Part shown: positions 45,998 to 53,419 of the stretch, piece by piece | Layout: each line of letters opens with the position of its first letter | Numbering within the stretch: position 1 is the stretch's first letter | Assembly (NCBI RefSeq): GCF_000332195.1 | Contig: NZ_KB235919.1 | Coordinates: 455,427 to 519,426, forward strand | Length of the DNA: 64,000 nucleotides | Reading direction: 5' to 3' | From: Pleurocapsa sp. PCC 7319 | GTDB taxonomy: Bacteria > Cyanobacteriota > Cyanobacteriia > Cyanobacteriales > Xenococcaceae | Position numbers and translations under genes: made by a program | Notes under the pieces: model-generated | The model's database searches: none | The model's input: only the letters and a program-made list of their open reading frames with translations | Told to the model about the DNA's origin: nothing

Positions 45998-46029
45998 CAA
46001 AAAAAGCCCCAAAAATAAATTAAGGGGCT
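45998..46029 (-). terminator. Intrinsic terminator after the 20-residue peptide gene
   Basis: On the minus strand AGCCCC pairs with GGGGCT across a 13-nt loop, then TTTTTTT follows. It lies 58 nt past the stop of the peptide ORF and supports a separate short transcript from element d. Confidence 0.8.
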
Positions 46030-46086
46030 AACAGCAAAATATTACAGTTTAAGATGAAGTCAGAAATCTTGTGCAATCTTATTGGA

Positions 46087-46149
46087 TTATAAAAGAATAA
46101 GAGCCATGAAGAAAATAGGAATTATAGCTTGAACTATTTCAGGTTTCAT
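46087..46149 (-). CDS. 20-residue membrane peptide
   Basis: The ORF ATG 46147-46149 to TAA 46087-46089 codes MKPEIVQAIIPIFFMALILL. AAGGAG stands 9 nt before the ATG. The peptide has a short polar start and a hydrophobic helix. Its PEIVQAIIPIFF matches the pattern PEVIEAITPLFL in the two island paralogues (42803 and 49211). A promoter element lies about 118 nt upstream and a good terminator 58 nt downstream, so the transcript would be dedicated to it. Possibilities include a small membrane regulator, a holin-like or toxin peptide, or a decayed paralogue. It is too short for ordinary gene finders. Confidence 0.65.
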   Translation of the reverse strand: MKPEIVQAIIPIFFMALILL

Positions 46150-46266
46150 TTTGTTAATCTCCTTTTGGTTTGGTTAAATAAACTTAATTAGTCTTTCTTG
46201 CTTACTCATAGATTTTATTAATCTATCTCCAGAAGGTAATTTCTTATTTTCTCTTCCTTCTGTAGC

Positions 46267-46297
46267 TAAATAGTTGCCAGCAAAATTTACTTATGCA
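46267..46297 (-). promoter_or_regulatory. Shared promoter-like element, copy d
   Basis: TGCATAAG, 17 bp, TATTTA on the minus strand. The only gene before the next terminator is the 20-residue peptide at 46087. Confidence 0.75.
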
Positions 46298-46352
46298 CTT
46301 TTTGCTCTGAAATTAAAATTAGAATTATAAACAGATATTAGATAATGGTAAA

Positions 46353-46398
46353 AATGAAAAAAGCGATCGCTCTAATCAAAACTGAAAAGAGCGATCGC
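46353..46398 (-). terminator. Terminator made of two HIP1 octamers
   Basis: GCGATCGCTCT (46363) and AGAGCGATCGC (46388) pair over a 14-nt loop; on the minus strand TTTTTTCATTTTT follows. It ends the LysM transcript (stop at 46420). HIP1 seems to have been recruited as stem. Confidence 0.75.
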
Positions 46399-46419
46399 CA
46401 AATTGAGATCAATTGAAGC

Positions 46420-46644
46420 TTAATCTAATCCTTGAGTGGGATAAGGCACTACTACAACTATTCCCGCAGGCATATTGTGAGGCTCGAAGTCTTCTTGCTG
46501 CAATAATTCTTGCTGCATCATGGTGACTTTGTAGATATCTCGCCAACGAGATTCATCGCCGTAATATCTAAGAGCAATCGTGCAAAGGGTTTCTCCAGGT
46601 TTAACAGTGTGTTCAACTTGGTAAAGTATGGGTGCGTTGGACAT
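46420..46644 (-). CDS. Second small LysM-like protein
   Basis: This 74-residue protein is a single LysM-like domain (HTVKPGETLCTIALRYYGDESRWRDIYKV... followed by MPAGIVVVVP). The spacing ETL-x4-LRYYGD-x-SRWRDIY is the form seen in phage tail protein X and in baseplate LysM proteins, rather than in wall hydrolases. No signal peptide. It is second in an operon with the CAP gene at 46678 (33-nt gap) and has an AGGAG site. It could bind peptidoglycan or be a part of a contractile or tail-like apparatus, but no tail gene is present in the window. Confidence 0.88.
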   Translation of the reverse strand: MSNAPILYQVEHTVKPGETLCTIALRYYGDESRWRDIYKVTMMQQELLQQEDFEPHNMPAGIVVVVPYPTQGLD

Positions 46645-46677
46645 AATTTTCTCCTATTAATAACTTAAACAAGGTGA

Positions 46678-47109
46678 TTAGAAAGGCTTTTGTCCTCGAT
46701 AATTTCCTGGGGAAACATAGCGACAGACCAATCGATATTTGCCATCACCACCATCGACTCCAGCACATCCCACTTGGGAGGTATTTTTCCAGACTATTTG
46801 AGTGTAATGTCCTACATCAGCCCAATTACCTGTAGAGCTAACGTTGGGAAAAGTGCCATACTTAAAGTATTTTTTTTCACCACCCCAAGCATCAACCATT
46901 TGAGTAAAGGAAAACCTACGGAAAGTACCCATCCATAAGTTTTCTCCTTGACCATTAGTATGACTATGCTTGAATGCTCGATTTCGTGAGAGGTAATTTG
47001 CCCATTGTCCTGCCTGTGCTGCTAATTGATTTGACCACCTCAGAGGAGGAAGACCAACTTGTGAACGGTATTTATTATGAGCATTAAGGATTTCTTGTGC
47101 CATAGACAT
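46678..47109 (-). CDS. CAP-domain protein (PR-1 type) without signal peptide
   Basis: This 143-residue protein is a complete CAP domain of the plant PR-1 or venom-allergen type. AQEILNAHNKYRSQVGLPPLRWSNQLAAQAG, HSHTNGQGENLW, VGHYTQIVWKNTSQVGCAG and LVCRYVSPGNYRGQ are classic. The conserved His, Glu, Glu and His residues (KHSH, GENLW, VGHYTQ) are all there. No signal peptide: the domain begins within six residues of the start. It differs clearly from the two other CAP proteins in the island. It is cotranscribed with the LysM gene. An AGGAG site precedes ATG 47109. No TGCATAAG element lies upstream. Confidence 0.92.
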   Translation of the reverse strand: MSMAQEILNAHNKYRSQVGLPPLRWSNQLAAQAGQWANYLSRNRAFKHSHTNGQGENLWMGTFRRFSFTQMVDAWGGEKKYFKYGTFPNVSSTGNWADVGHYTQIVWKNTSQVGCAGVDGGDGKYRLVCRYVSPGNYRGQKPF

Positions 47110-47175
47110 AGTTTATTTCTCCTGATTAATGTGTTGTTTAATTGCAGAATTGATTGCGGTTAAATGTAGGTAATA

Positions 47176-47230
47176 AGATTCAGAAAAATTTTTTTCTCTC
47201 TTAAAATTCAAAGTTTTCTGAATCTTTTTT
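47176..47230. terminator. Inverted repeat terminator between two CAP genes
   Basis: AGATTCAGAAAA (47176) and TTTTCTGAATCT (47214) form a 12-bp stem, followed by TTTTT on the plus strand and AATCTTATTACC on the minus. It lies past the gene ending at 47262, which is read on the minus strand. It could act in both directions. Confidence 0.55.
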
Positions 47231-47261
47231 GTTGGCAAATTATTTTTGTTAGCCTGATATT

Positions 47262-47753
47262 TTATCGAGATTTACCAAACACCTGAGTCCAATAATTATT
47301 AGAAGCACCAACACCAATCTCAGTATATTTGGGACTAAGGATATTTCTACGATGTCCAGGACTGTTCATCCAAGCCTTTACCACTTGCGAGGGAGTTTTT
47401 TGACCTCCAGCTACGTTTTCTCCCAAGGCTGAATATCTATAGCCAACTCTTTTTACACGAGTTTCCATATTAGAGCCATCAGAACCTGTGTGAGTCGTTC
47501 TTCGCATTCTGACCATATTGAATGTATGGTTTTGGGCTGCTTTATATAATCGACAATTAGAACGTAAAGGTCTTAAACGATATTTAGCACGTACTTGATT
47601 AGTCAGTTTAGCCACTTCTAAAGTTGCTGGAGAAACTCGACAGTTTGCAGAAGCAGGTTCTACTTGTAAAAATAAGGGACTGGCGATTGCAGCAGCGGAT
47701 AAAAGTCCCGTGGCACTGAGTAAAATTGGTCTAATTTTAGCTGAAATTGTCAT
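47262..47753 (-). CDS. Secreted CAP-domain protein with signal peptide
   Basis: This 163-residue protein is the only CAP protein in the island with a clear signal peptide: a basic start, a hydrophobic core (ILLSATGLLSAAAIASPLFL) and an Ala-x-Ala-like site near residue 37 (EPASANC). The mature part is a CAP domain: LEVAKLTNQVRAKYRLRPLRSN, THTGSDGSNMETRVKRVGY, ENVAGGQ and NSPGHRRNILSPKYTEIGVGA. It resembles the CAP protein at 44340 more than that at 46678. It is a single gene behind element f. It probably acts in the periplasm or outside the cell. Confidence 0.93.
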   Translation of the reverse strand: MTISAKIRPILLSATGLLSAAAIASPLFLQVEPASANCRVSPATLEVAKLTNQVRAKYRLRPLRSNCRLYKAAQNHTFNMVRMRRTTHTGSDGSNMETRVKRVGYRYSALGENVAGGQKTPSQVVKAWMNSPGHRRNILSPKYTEIGVGASNNYWTQVFGKSR

Positions 47754-47836
47754 AACTTTTTCCTTGGTTTTTGTTGTTTTTATCGGTCAAATAAAAGCTA
47801 TTTATGCTTTGGTTAACTTTGCTTTATTCTTAATAG

Positions 47837-47867
47837 TTAATAGCTGTAAGTAAAATTTACTTATGCA
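47837..47867 (-). promoter_or_regulatory. Shared promoter-like element, copy f
   Basis: TGCATAAG, 17 bp, TATTAA on the minus strand, 84 nt upstream of the CAP start at 47753. Confidence 0.75.
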
Positions 47868-47894
47868 GTTTTTATGCTGCTGCTCACTAAATTT

Positions 47895-48797
47895 TTAAAG
47901 CCATTGATTCCACAACAATGTGTATTTAAAAATATGCTTGAGATTTGTCCGCCAACGCAGATCGCTTTTGACAATTTGCATAAATTCAGCGAAATCTTTG
48001 GTAGAGCGGATTACCTGACATCCAGCACTATACCGACCAATATTGTTGATTGGGTTACTGCCACCGTGGTGAATATTAATTCCAAAAAACCCCGTGTCTC
48101 TGGTGTCTCCTGTTCTGGAGTAGTCTTGATTGCCATCTCGCCACACTTTAACGCGATCGCCTGTCTGAACTAAAGCCTCGTATTTACCATTGTGAAGTCC
48201 TGTCCGCCAACAACGCTGTTGACCGAACTCTAGTCGAGCAGCCCCCTTGGCGTTGAGTTTGTTAACTGTGTAATATCGACCAGGTTCAGTTGTGCCGACA
48301 TACAACCCTTTAAACTTTGGTCGCTCGTTTTCAAAGACTAGACAGCCAATCAAATCGTTAAAGACGTTTGGGGCATCGTTATTAGGCGTACCATCAAGAT
48401 TCATGCCTTCGATGCCGATGAGGTTGACTTCTCCCTGTCCTCGATCTAAAGAGTAGCCTCGTTCCTCACAACAAGCGACAACTCTCTCGGCTAAAGAGCC
48501 AGTCCCTGCTTTTTTAAGCGATTTTCCCGCTCGATCTACTAGTTCTGCATGACCATCATAGACATACCAAGTATTAAAACCTTTAATCGTTTGGTCGGCT
48601 AGAGTTACTTTATAGTGCTGATTCTCATGGTGATAAGCCAACACGGGAAATTCCTGGGGAATTTTATCAATAAAGACTTTGTGCTTCAGTGGCAGTTGAG
48701 AACTTTGAATCGTTTCTTTTTTTAGAATTGTCGGTTTAACTATTTTTAAAAAATAAGGACAATCTATTTTTTGTTGGCGTTTTTGATGGGTTAGCAT
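47895..48797 (-). CDS. L,D-transpeptidase-like catalytic domain protein
   Basis: This 300-residue protein has near its C-terminus GINIHHGGSN (His243/His244) and GRYSAGCQVI (Ser257, Cys260), the pattern H-x-G...S-x-G-C of the YkuD-like L,D-transpeptidase fold. The nucleophile would be Cys260. The remainder (about 60-230) has no evident domain; FNTWYVYDGHAELVDRAGK and GLHNGKYEALVQTGDRVKVWRDGN are recognisable blocks. Related bacterial and phage proteins cut or remake peptidoglycan cross-links. The beginning (MLTHQKRQQKIDCPYFLKIV) is basic and not a clear signal peptide. It is a single gene behind element g. Confidence 0.65.
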   Translation of the reverse strand: MLTHQKRQQKIDCPYFLKIVKPTILKKETIQSSQLPLKHKVFIDKIPQEFPVLAYHHENQHYKVTLADQTIKGFNTWYVYDGHAELVDRAGKSLKKAGTGSLAERVVACCEERGYSLDRGQGEVNLIGIEGMNLDGTPNNDAPNVFNDLIGCLVFENERPKFKGLYVGTTEPGRYYTVNKLNAKGAARLEFGQQRCWRTGLHNGKYEALVQTGDRVKVWRDGNQDYSRTGDTRDTGFFGINIHHGGSNPINNIGRYSAGCQVIRSTKDFAEFMQIVKSDLRWRTNLKHIFKYTLLWNQWL

Positions 48798-48874
48798 AAC
48801 GATAATTTATTGACTGAAACTACATTTTTTGAAAACAAAAAGTAAAACGCTGTTCACTCTGTTTTTCTGTATTA

Positions 48875-48905
48875 TTAATAGTTGCCAGTTAAATTTACTT
48901 ATGCA
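48875..48905 (-). promoter_or_regulatory. Shared promoter-like element, copy g
   Basis: TGCATAAG, 17 bp, TATTAA on the minus strand, 78 nt upstream of the start at 48797. Confidence 0.75.
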
Positions 48906-48956
48906 GTTTTAAAACACGGTATATTTTTTATCTTTATTTTTTTATATCTTTTCATT

Positions 48957-48986
48957 AAAAAAAAGACATTATCCAAAGATAATGCC
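48957..48986 (-). terminator. Intrinsic terminator
   Basis: On the minus strand GGCATTATC pairs with GATAATGTC (one wobble), followed by a run of eight T. It lies downstream of the gene at 49211. Confidence 0.7.
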
Positions 48987-49210
48987 TAATATAATTATTA
49001 TGTTGACTTAAAAACTGAGTAAATAAAATAAATAAACAAGCTACAATAGCTCGGATTATGATAATGCAAACGATTAATATTGTGAGCAGAAGATGTTAGA
49101 TTTTGTTCGAGCTAACTGACCCACAAAGTATGTTTTAATTGCTAATGATTTAATAAAAAACGCGATCGCACGAAGCAAAGTATTGGGCGATCGCCCGTTC
49201 GTTTCGCTTT
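48987..49210. other. Non-coding region between terminators
   Basis: No gene was found. Two HIP1 sites (49162 and 49187) could pair over about 18 nt and are followed on the minus strand by GTTTTTTATT. This makes a likely first terminator for the gene ending at 49211. Confidence 0.5.
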
Positions 49211-49528
49211 CTAACGATCTGCTGGAGTATCAACCTCTAAATTTCCATCCTGTTGTTTGACCGAAAAATCTTGCTGGCTTCTACCAGTTCTAGCCAGACC
49301 AGCAGCACCAGCTATTGCCGTCCCCGCCAACCCAAGTCCAGCAGTCGCTCTTGTATCATCAATTCTACCCATTGGCTGAACTAATACAACAACGCCTATA
49401 ACAGCACCAATAGTTGCTAAAAATAAAGGAGTTACAGCTTCAATTACTTCTGGGAGTGAACAATTTACAACAGGAGCTGCTTGACGCTTGTTTGAAGTTT
49501 TGATGCTATTAGATTTCGAGTTGGTCAT
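49211..49528 (-). CDS. Small hydrophobic protein, paralogue of 42803-43117
   Basis: This 105-residue protein matches the one at 42803 almost throughout: SNKRQAAPVVNCSLPEVIEA then TPLFLATIGAVIGVVVL, ATAGLGLAGTAIAGAAGLA, and SVKQQDGNLEVDTPA. Two hydrophobic spans flank a short loop (VQPMGRIDDTR). No signal peptide. It is a single gene behind element h, between terminators. The conserved spans and identical tail pattern suggest the same function at both sites. Family unknown. Confidence 0.6.
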   Translation of the reverse strand: MTNSKSNSIKTSNKRQAAPVVNCSLPEVIEAVTPLFLATIGAVIGVVVLVQPMGRIDDTRATAGLGLAGTAIAGAAGLARTGRSQQDFSVKQQDGNLEVDTPADR

Positions 49529-49595
49529 TGTCCTGTACAGAGACCTACGATATGTGTTAGTGAATTAAAATGTGTGTTTTCTGCTTTGTTATTTA

Positions 49596-49626
49596 TTAAT
49601 AAGTGCAGGGAAAATTAACTTATGCA
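49596..49626 (-). promoter_or_regulatory. Shared promoter-like element, copy h
   Basis: TGCATAAG, 17 bp, TATTAA on the minus strand, 68 nt upstream of the start at 49528. Confidence 0.75.
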
Positions 49627-49728
49627 TTTGTAGATGCTGCAAAAAATATAGTAAAATCTTCAAATTCTGTGACTTTTAATTACTTTAATATCAGAGCTAT
49701 CTAAAATTTTTCTCATAATTTTGATAAA

Positions 49729-49756
49729 TAAAAAAACATTGCCCATTAGCAATGTT
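49729..49756 (-). terminator. Intrinsic terminator
   Basis: AACATTGC and GCAATGTT pair over 6 nt, with a T run following on the minus strand. Its gene must have lain to the right, now separated by the IS66 element inserted 8 nt away. Confidence 0.7.
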
Positions 49757-49764
49757 ATAGATAA

Positions 49765-51286
49765 GTAAGGATTCAGGTATTAAAAAGAGAGATAAGGTTG
49801 CACTCGTTAAGAAAACTGGGTAATGTAACGGTAAGATGAACCAGGAACCTGAGTTAAACGAACTAGAAAAACTCAACCAGTTGTCAAAAAAGGAACTGGT
49901 GAAGCTCATACTGAGTCAACAAGAAATCATCGAGCAGCTAAAAATAGAAATAGAGAAGCTAAAAATAAGCAGAAGCCTAGACAGTAAAATATCGTCAAAG
50001 CCTCCATCATCAGATTTACTCAAAAAACCAGAAAGAAAAGAAAAGTCATCGTCTCAAAAACCGAAAAAAAGTCCCGGGGGGCAATTAGGACATCAAGGGA
50101 AAACAAGAAAAGGATTTGGGCGAGTAGATCGCTGCGAAGTACTCAAAGCAGAAAAGTGCTTGAGTTGTGGAGAACTGTTAGCCTCAGCAGAATCAATCAA
50201 GATTGAAACCAACTCAGCAGCAGTATTAGTAGAAAGACCAATAGAAATAGTTGAGTATCAACGTCATCACTCTCTATGTCAGTGTTGTGGAGAAATAACA
50301 TCGCCACAATGGTCTCATCAGATTGTACCAGGACAAGACTTGGGAATTAAGTTACAGGGATTACTAGGATGGCTAGGAAACTATGGGCATCTACCCTATC
50401 AAAAGCAGCAGGAACTATTGCGGGAGTTAGGTCAAATTGAAGTTGGATTAGGAACTTTAGTTGCCAGTAACCAAAGAATTTCAGCAGCTATTAAGCCCAG
50501 CATTAGTGAACTAGAAGAATGGATTAATCAGAATCATCCAACCTTAAATATTGATGAAACACCTTGGTCAGTAAGAGGATTAAAAGAATGGTTGTGGGTG
50601 TTTGCTAATCCGAATTTTTGCTTATTTCGAGCGGGGGATACTCGTTCGAGAAAAGAAATAGAAGACCAACTAGGCGCGCAGTATTCGGGAATCATTATCT
50701 CCGATGATTTCAGCGTGTACAATGGCTATCCGGTCGCAGCACAACAAAAATGTCAGGCTCACTTACGTCGTCACTGTCAAAGACTCATGAAAACACCAGG
50801 AATTGACAATGGATCAATGGGACTAGCTTTGACCGAAATTGTGGATTCTGCTTTTCGACAACATCGATTATGGCGTGAAAATAATCATCGGCAGCAATAT
50901 CTCGATTCTACTACGCAATTAAAAACTCAAATCAATTTAGCTTTGAGTAAGTGGAGTGAGAAGGCAGGTTATGAAGCTGGTAAATTATTACGGAATTTGA
51001 AATTAAAAGCAGACCAATGGTGGTATTTCTTAGACCATCCAGAAATTTCGCCTGATAACAATCTCGCCGAACGTGCTTTAAGATTGGCAGTCACTAAACG
51101 AAAAATAAGTGGTGGTTCTCGCAGCATGACACGATTTCAAGATACAGCTAATTTATTGAGTGTGATTCAAACCTGCCGTTTTCAGGGTCGCTCTGTGATG
51201 GATTTTTTCACTCAAGCTTTATTGGCAACTATCGGTGTTATCGATCGCCCTTCTTTAATCCCTCAATTTAGTACCTGAATTCTTAC
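49765..51286 (+). mobile_element. IS66-family insertion sequence with 8-bp duplication ATAGATAA
   Basis: The ends GTAAGGATTCAGGTATTAAA and (reversed) GTAAGAATTCAGGTACTAAA match at 18 of 20 positions. ATAGATAA lies directly outside both ends (49757-49764 and 51287-51294), the 8-bp duplication expected for IS66. The element is 1522 bp with the transposase alone, so it is a minimal IS66 type without accessory genes. This is a simple, recent insertion. Confidence 0.95.
49836..51278 (+). CDS. IS66-family transposase
   Basis: This 480-residue protein is intact. It has an N-terminal leucine-zipper-like coil (LEKLNQLSKKELVKLILSQQ...), a low-complexity region with SSKPPSSDL, a zinc-finger-like CLSCGELL/CQCCGEI pair, and the IS66 DDE core. 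NIDETPWSVRGLKEWLWVF has the first Asp, IIISDDFSVYNGY the second, and PDNNLAERALRLAVTKRKISGG the Glu. It differs clearly from the other IS66 element at 58471. Confidence 0.93.
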   Translation: MNQEPELNELEKLNQLSKKELVKLILSQQEIIEQLKIEIEKLKISRSLDSKISSKPPSSDLLKKPERKEKSSSQKPKKSPGGQLGHQGKTRKGFGRVDRCEVLKAEKCLSCGELLASAESIKIETNSAAVLVERPIEIVEYQRHHSLCQCCGEITSPQWSHQIVPGQDLGIKLQGLLGWLGNYGHLPYQKQQELLRELGQIEVGLGTLVASNQRISAAIKPSISELEEWINQNHPTLNIDETPWSVRGLKEWLWVFANPNFCLFRAGDTRSRKEIEDQLGAQYSGIIISDDFSVYNGYPVAAQQKCQAHLRRHCQRLMKTPGIDNGSMGLALTEIVDSAFRQHRLWRENNHRQQYLDSTTQLKTQINLALSKWSEKAGYEAGKLLRNLKLKADQWWYFLDHPEISPDNNLAERALRLAVTKRKISGGSRSMTRFQDTANLLSVIQTCRFQGRSVMDFFTQALLATIGVIDRPSLIPQFST

Positions 51287-51384
51287 ATAGATAATAATAT
51301 ATATTCAATAAATTTTATATTACAAAATCATTGATTGACTACAATAAAGCAAAAATATATGATATTATTAATGAGATCGTATTG

Positions 51385-52032
51385 TTAAACTTCTTCTAGT
51401 AAAAATCTACATTCTTTTTCTATTCGATCGCTCATTTTTTTAATCTCATAAAATTTTGCCGAATCTCCTTTTATTAAACTATCTTTCCATCTAGTTTTAA
51501 AATGGCAGAATATAGGATTATAGTTTTTGAAAAAACGTGCTCCTTCATCTTTAAATAAATTTTTAGCGACCTTTTCATCGCAAAGCCCAGATTCAACACA
51601 AGAAGCAATGCCATTATAAAAATCCGTAAGAATTAATAAATTTTTATACCTATCATTATTTTCTTTAATGATAAAATTAATGACAAATTCTTTGTATTCC
51701 TTTTTTATCTTCTTTTCATATTCTTCGTCTATTTTTTCTTTACGCTTATTTATTTCCTGTTTATTTTTAGTCTTTATATTATTCAACTCATTGTTATATT
51801 CTTTTTGGTTTTTTACAAGTACTTCTCTGGCATTGCTTCTATCAAAATCGCGATAGAAATTATTACGAATTTCACTGATATTAGCTTTGTCCTCATATTG
51901 CTTTAAAAATAATTGCATAACTTTGTCTTTTCGTTGTACGCTCAATTGTAGATTTATCTGATACAAACCCATAAGCAAACCTCCAATTGTGGCTGTCTTT
52001 AAAACAAATTCTGCTATTTCTTTTGCCAATTT
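51385..52032 (-). CDS. Hypothetical lysine-rich membrane-linked protein, start cut by IS copy 4
   Basis: This protein of about 214 residues begins at a TTG (52029) almost at the IS border, and the frame continues into the element. The native N-terminus may therefore be lost. Residues 5-30 form an apolar helix (FVLKTATIGGLLMGLYQINL). A long charged coiled coil follows (about 60-115, rich in Lys/Glu). The domain after it (NFIIKENNDRYKNLLILTDFYNGIASCVESGLCD) resembles DUF4760-type proteins, which often accompany phage or defence loci. This likeness is weak. Confidence 0.5.
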   Translation of the reverse strand, partial: KLAKEIAEFVLKTATIGGLLMGLYQINLQLSVQRKDKVMQLFLKQYEDKANISEIRNNFYRDFDRSNAREVLVKNQKEYNNELNNIKTKNKQEINKRKEKIDEEYEKKIKKEYKEFVINFIIKENNDRYKNLLILTDFYNGIASCVESGLCDEKVAKNLFKDEGARFFKNYNPIFCHFKTRWKDSLIKGDSAKFYEIKKMSDRIEKECRFLLEEV

Positions 52033-53419
52033 CTGGTTCTAACGGATTTTGTGGGTAGTAGAAATACTCAGGATAATGGGGCTTGAAGCACAAAAGAAAT
52101 CAAATTGAGATAAAGTCAACAAACAATCAATTGATTTTCAGTAAAAATTCAAGCATGGCAGTTTCTATCAGAGGAGATAAAAGTATTTGTTTACCCGTTA
52201 GCAGTGAAGAACAATATCAACAACTAATCGCCAATAATCACAATTATAGAGCCTATTTGCTGCAACTTTATGCCAAGTATCCTGAAATTTTTCCCAGAGA
52301 AATGGAAGCAGGGTTCAGCTTTCATGATTGGGTGGTCTCCAGCAAACAGGAACTGTCAATGCGCCGCATTAAGCTCAAAGCTAATCAGCAGGTCTATCAA
52401 TTGCGTCCTGACTTCATTATGCCTTATATGGTAGGAAAAACCGACGAAATAGACAAACCAATGTATTTAAGACAATTTGGTGTGCCTTTTGACGCTTTAA
52501 GTTATGTTTTCGGTCGTAATGCCATGTACTGGTATCGTATTTACCTGTCTTTAGGTCGAGCCTCGATTGTGGGAACGACAATCAAAGACGCTCAAAAACT
52601 GCCTCCACATCTGGTAGCGGATGAAAAACATACTTGGTTAGGGGGTTCACGAGTTTATCTTCCTACTACCGTAGCATCTGGCTGTATTTTGGGAGTTAGC
52701 TTGACCGAATCAGCTAGTGCGCCAGCTTTAACTAAAGGATACGCAGAATTTCAAACCGAAGCTCGTCTTCTCGACCCCAATTATACCCCAGTGACAGTCA
52801 ATACAGATGCTTGGGACGGAACTAAACAGGCTTGGCTTAATCTATTTCCCACGGTGACTTTGGTACTGTGCTTTTTGCACGCGGTGCTAAAAGTGCAGAA
52901 AGGAAGCCCCAGTTATCGCAATTTAAGAAACAAGCTCAAAGCTCTGCTCTGGAAAGCTTATAAATCCTCTACTGCTGCTAAATTCTTGCAAGGAATACGA
53001 TTAGCTTTGATTTGGAGCAAAAAACATATCAGACGGAAACGCACTTTAAGCAAGATGCGTCAATTATGCCGTCGTGCTGCTCAATTCACAGTCGCTTATC
53101 AATTTCCCCAAGCTCATCGCACTAGCAATATGGTAGACCGGTTGATGAATCACCAAGACCGTTTACTCTACACTATGCAATACTTTCATGGTGACAAGGA
53201 GTCGGCAAGATTATATCTACGTTCGATGGCACTGATCTGGAATTTCCATCCCTACGCAGCTAGAACTCGCTCAAAATGCTCGTCACGGATATCGCCGTTT
53301 AGCGATCTCAATGGTTTTAGCTATCATCACAATTGGCTTCACAATTTGTTGATTGCTAGCTCGATGAACGGTCGCCAAACCCTTCAAAGTGGTTGATCCA
53401 CAAAATCCGTTAGAACCAG
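52033..53419 (+). mobile_element. 1387-bp insertion sequence, copy 4 of 4
   Basis: Same ends and orientation as copy 1. Outside bases are ...CAATTT and AGAATG..., with no duplication. It joins a hypothetical gene on the left to the middle of a replication helicase gene on the right. Confidence 0.93.
52083..53396 (+). CDS. Transposase of the 1387-bp element, copy 4
   Basis: This 437-residue protein is identical to those of the other three copies. See 14154 for motifs and start choice. Confidence 0.8.
   Translation: MKHKRNQIEIKSTNNQLIFSKNSSMAVSIRGDKSICLPVSSEEQYQQLIANNHNYRAYLLQLYAKYPEIFPREMEAGFSFHDWVVSSKQELSMRRIKLKANQQVYQLRPDFIMPYMVGKTDEIDKPMYLRQFGVPFDALSYVFGRNAMYWYRIYLSLGRASIVGTTIKDAQKLPPHLVADEKHTWLGGSRVYLPTTVASGCILGVSLTESASAPALTKGYAEFQTEARLLDPNYTPVTVNTDAWDGTKQAWLNLFPTVTLVLCFLHAVLKVQKGSPSYRNLRNKLKALLWKAYKSSTAAKFLQGIRLALIWSKKHIRRKRTLSKMRQLCRRAAQFTVAYQFPQAHRTSNMVDRLMNHQDRLLYTMQYFHGDKESARLYLRSMALIWNFHPYAARTRSKCSSRISPFSDLNGFSYHHNWLHNLLIASSMNGRQTLQSG

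Noticed and set aside
41931..49528. Prophage or extracellular contractile injection system
   Set aside because: Tail-like LysM and lysozyme genes are present but no sheath, tube, baseplate, capsid or terminase gene was found in the window.
53389..53419. Start of the replication helicase ORF at 53389
   Set aside because: The first codons belong to the IS end; native sequence begins at 53420.
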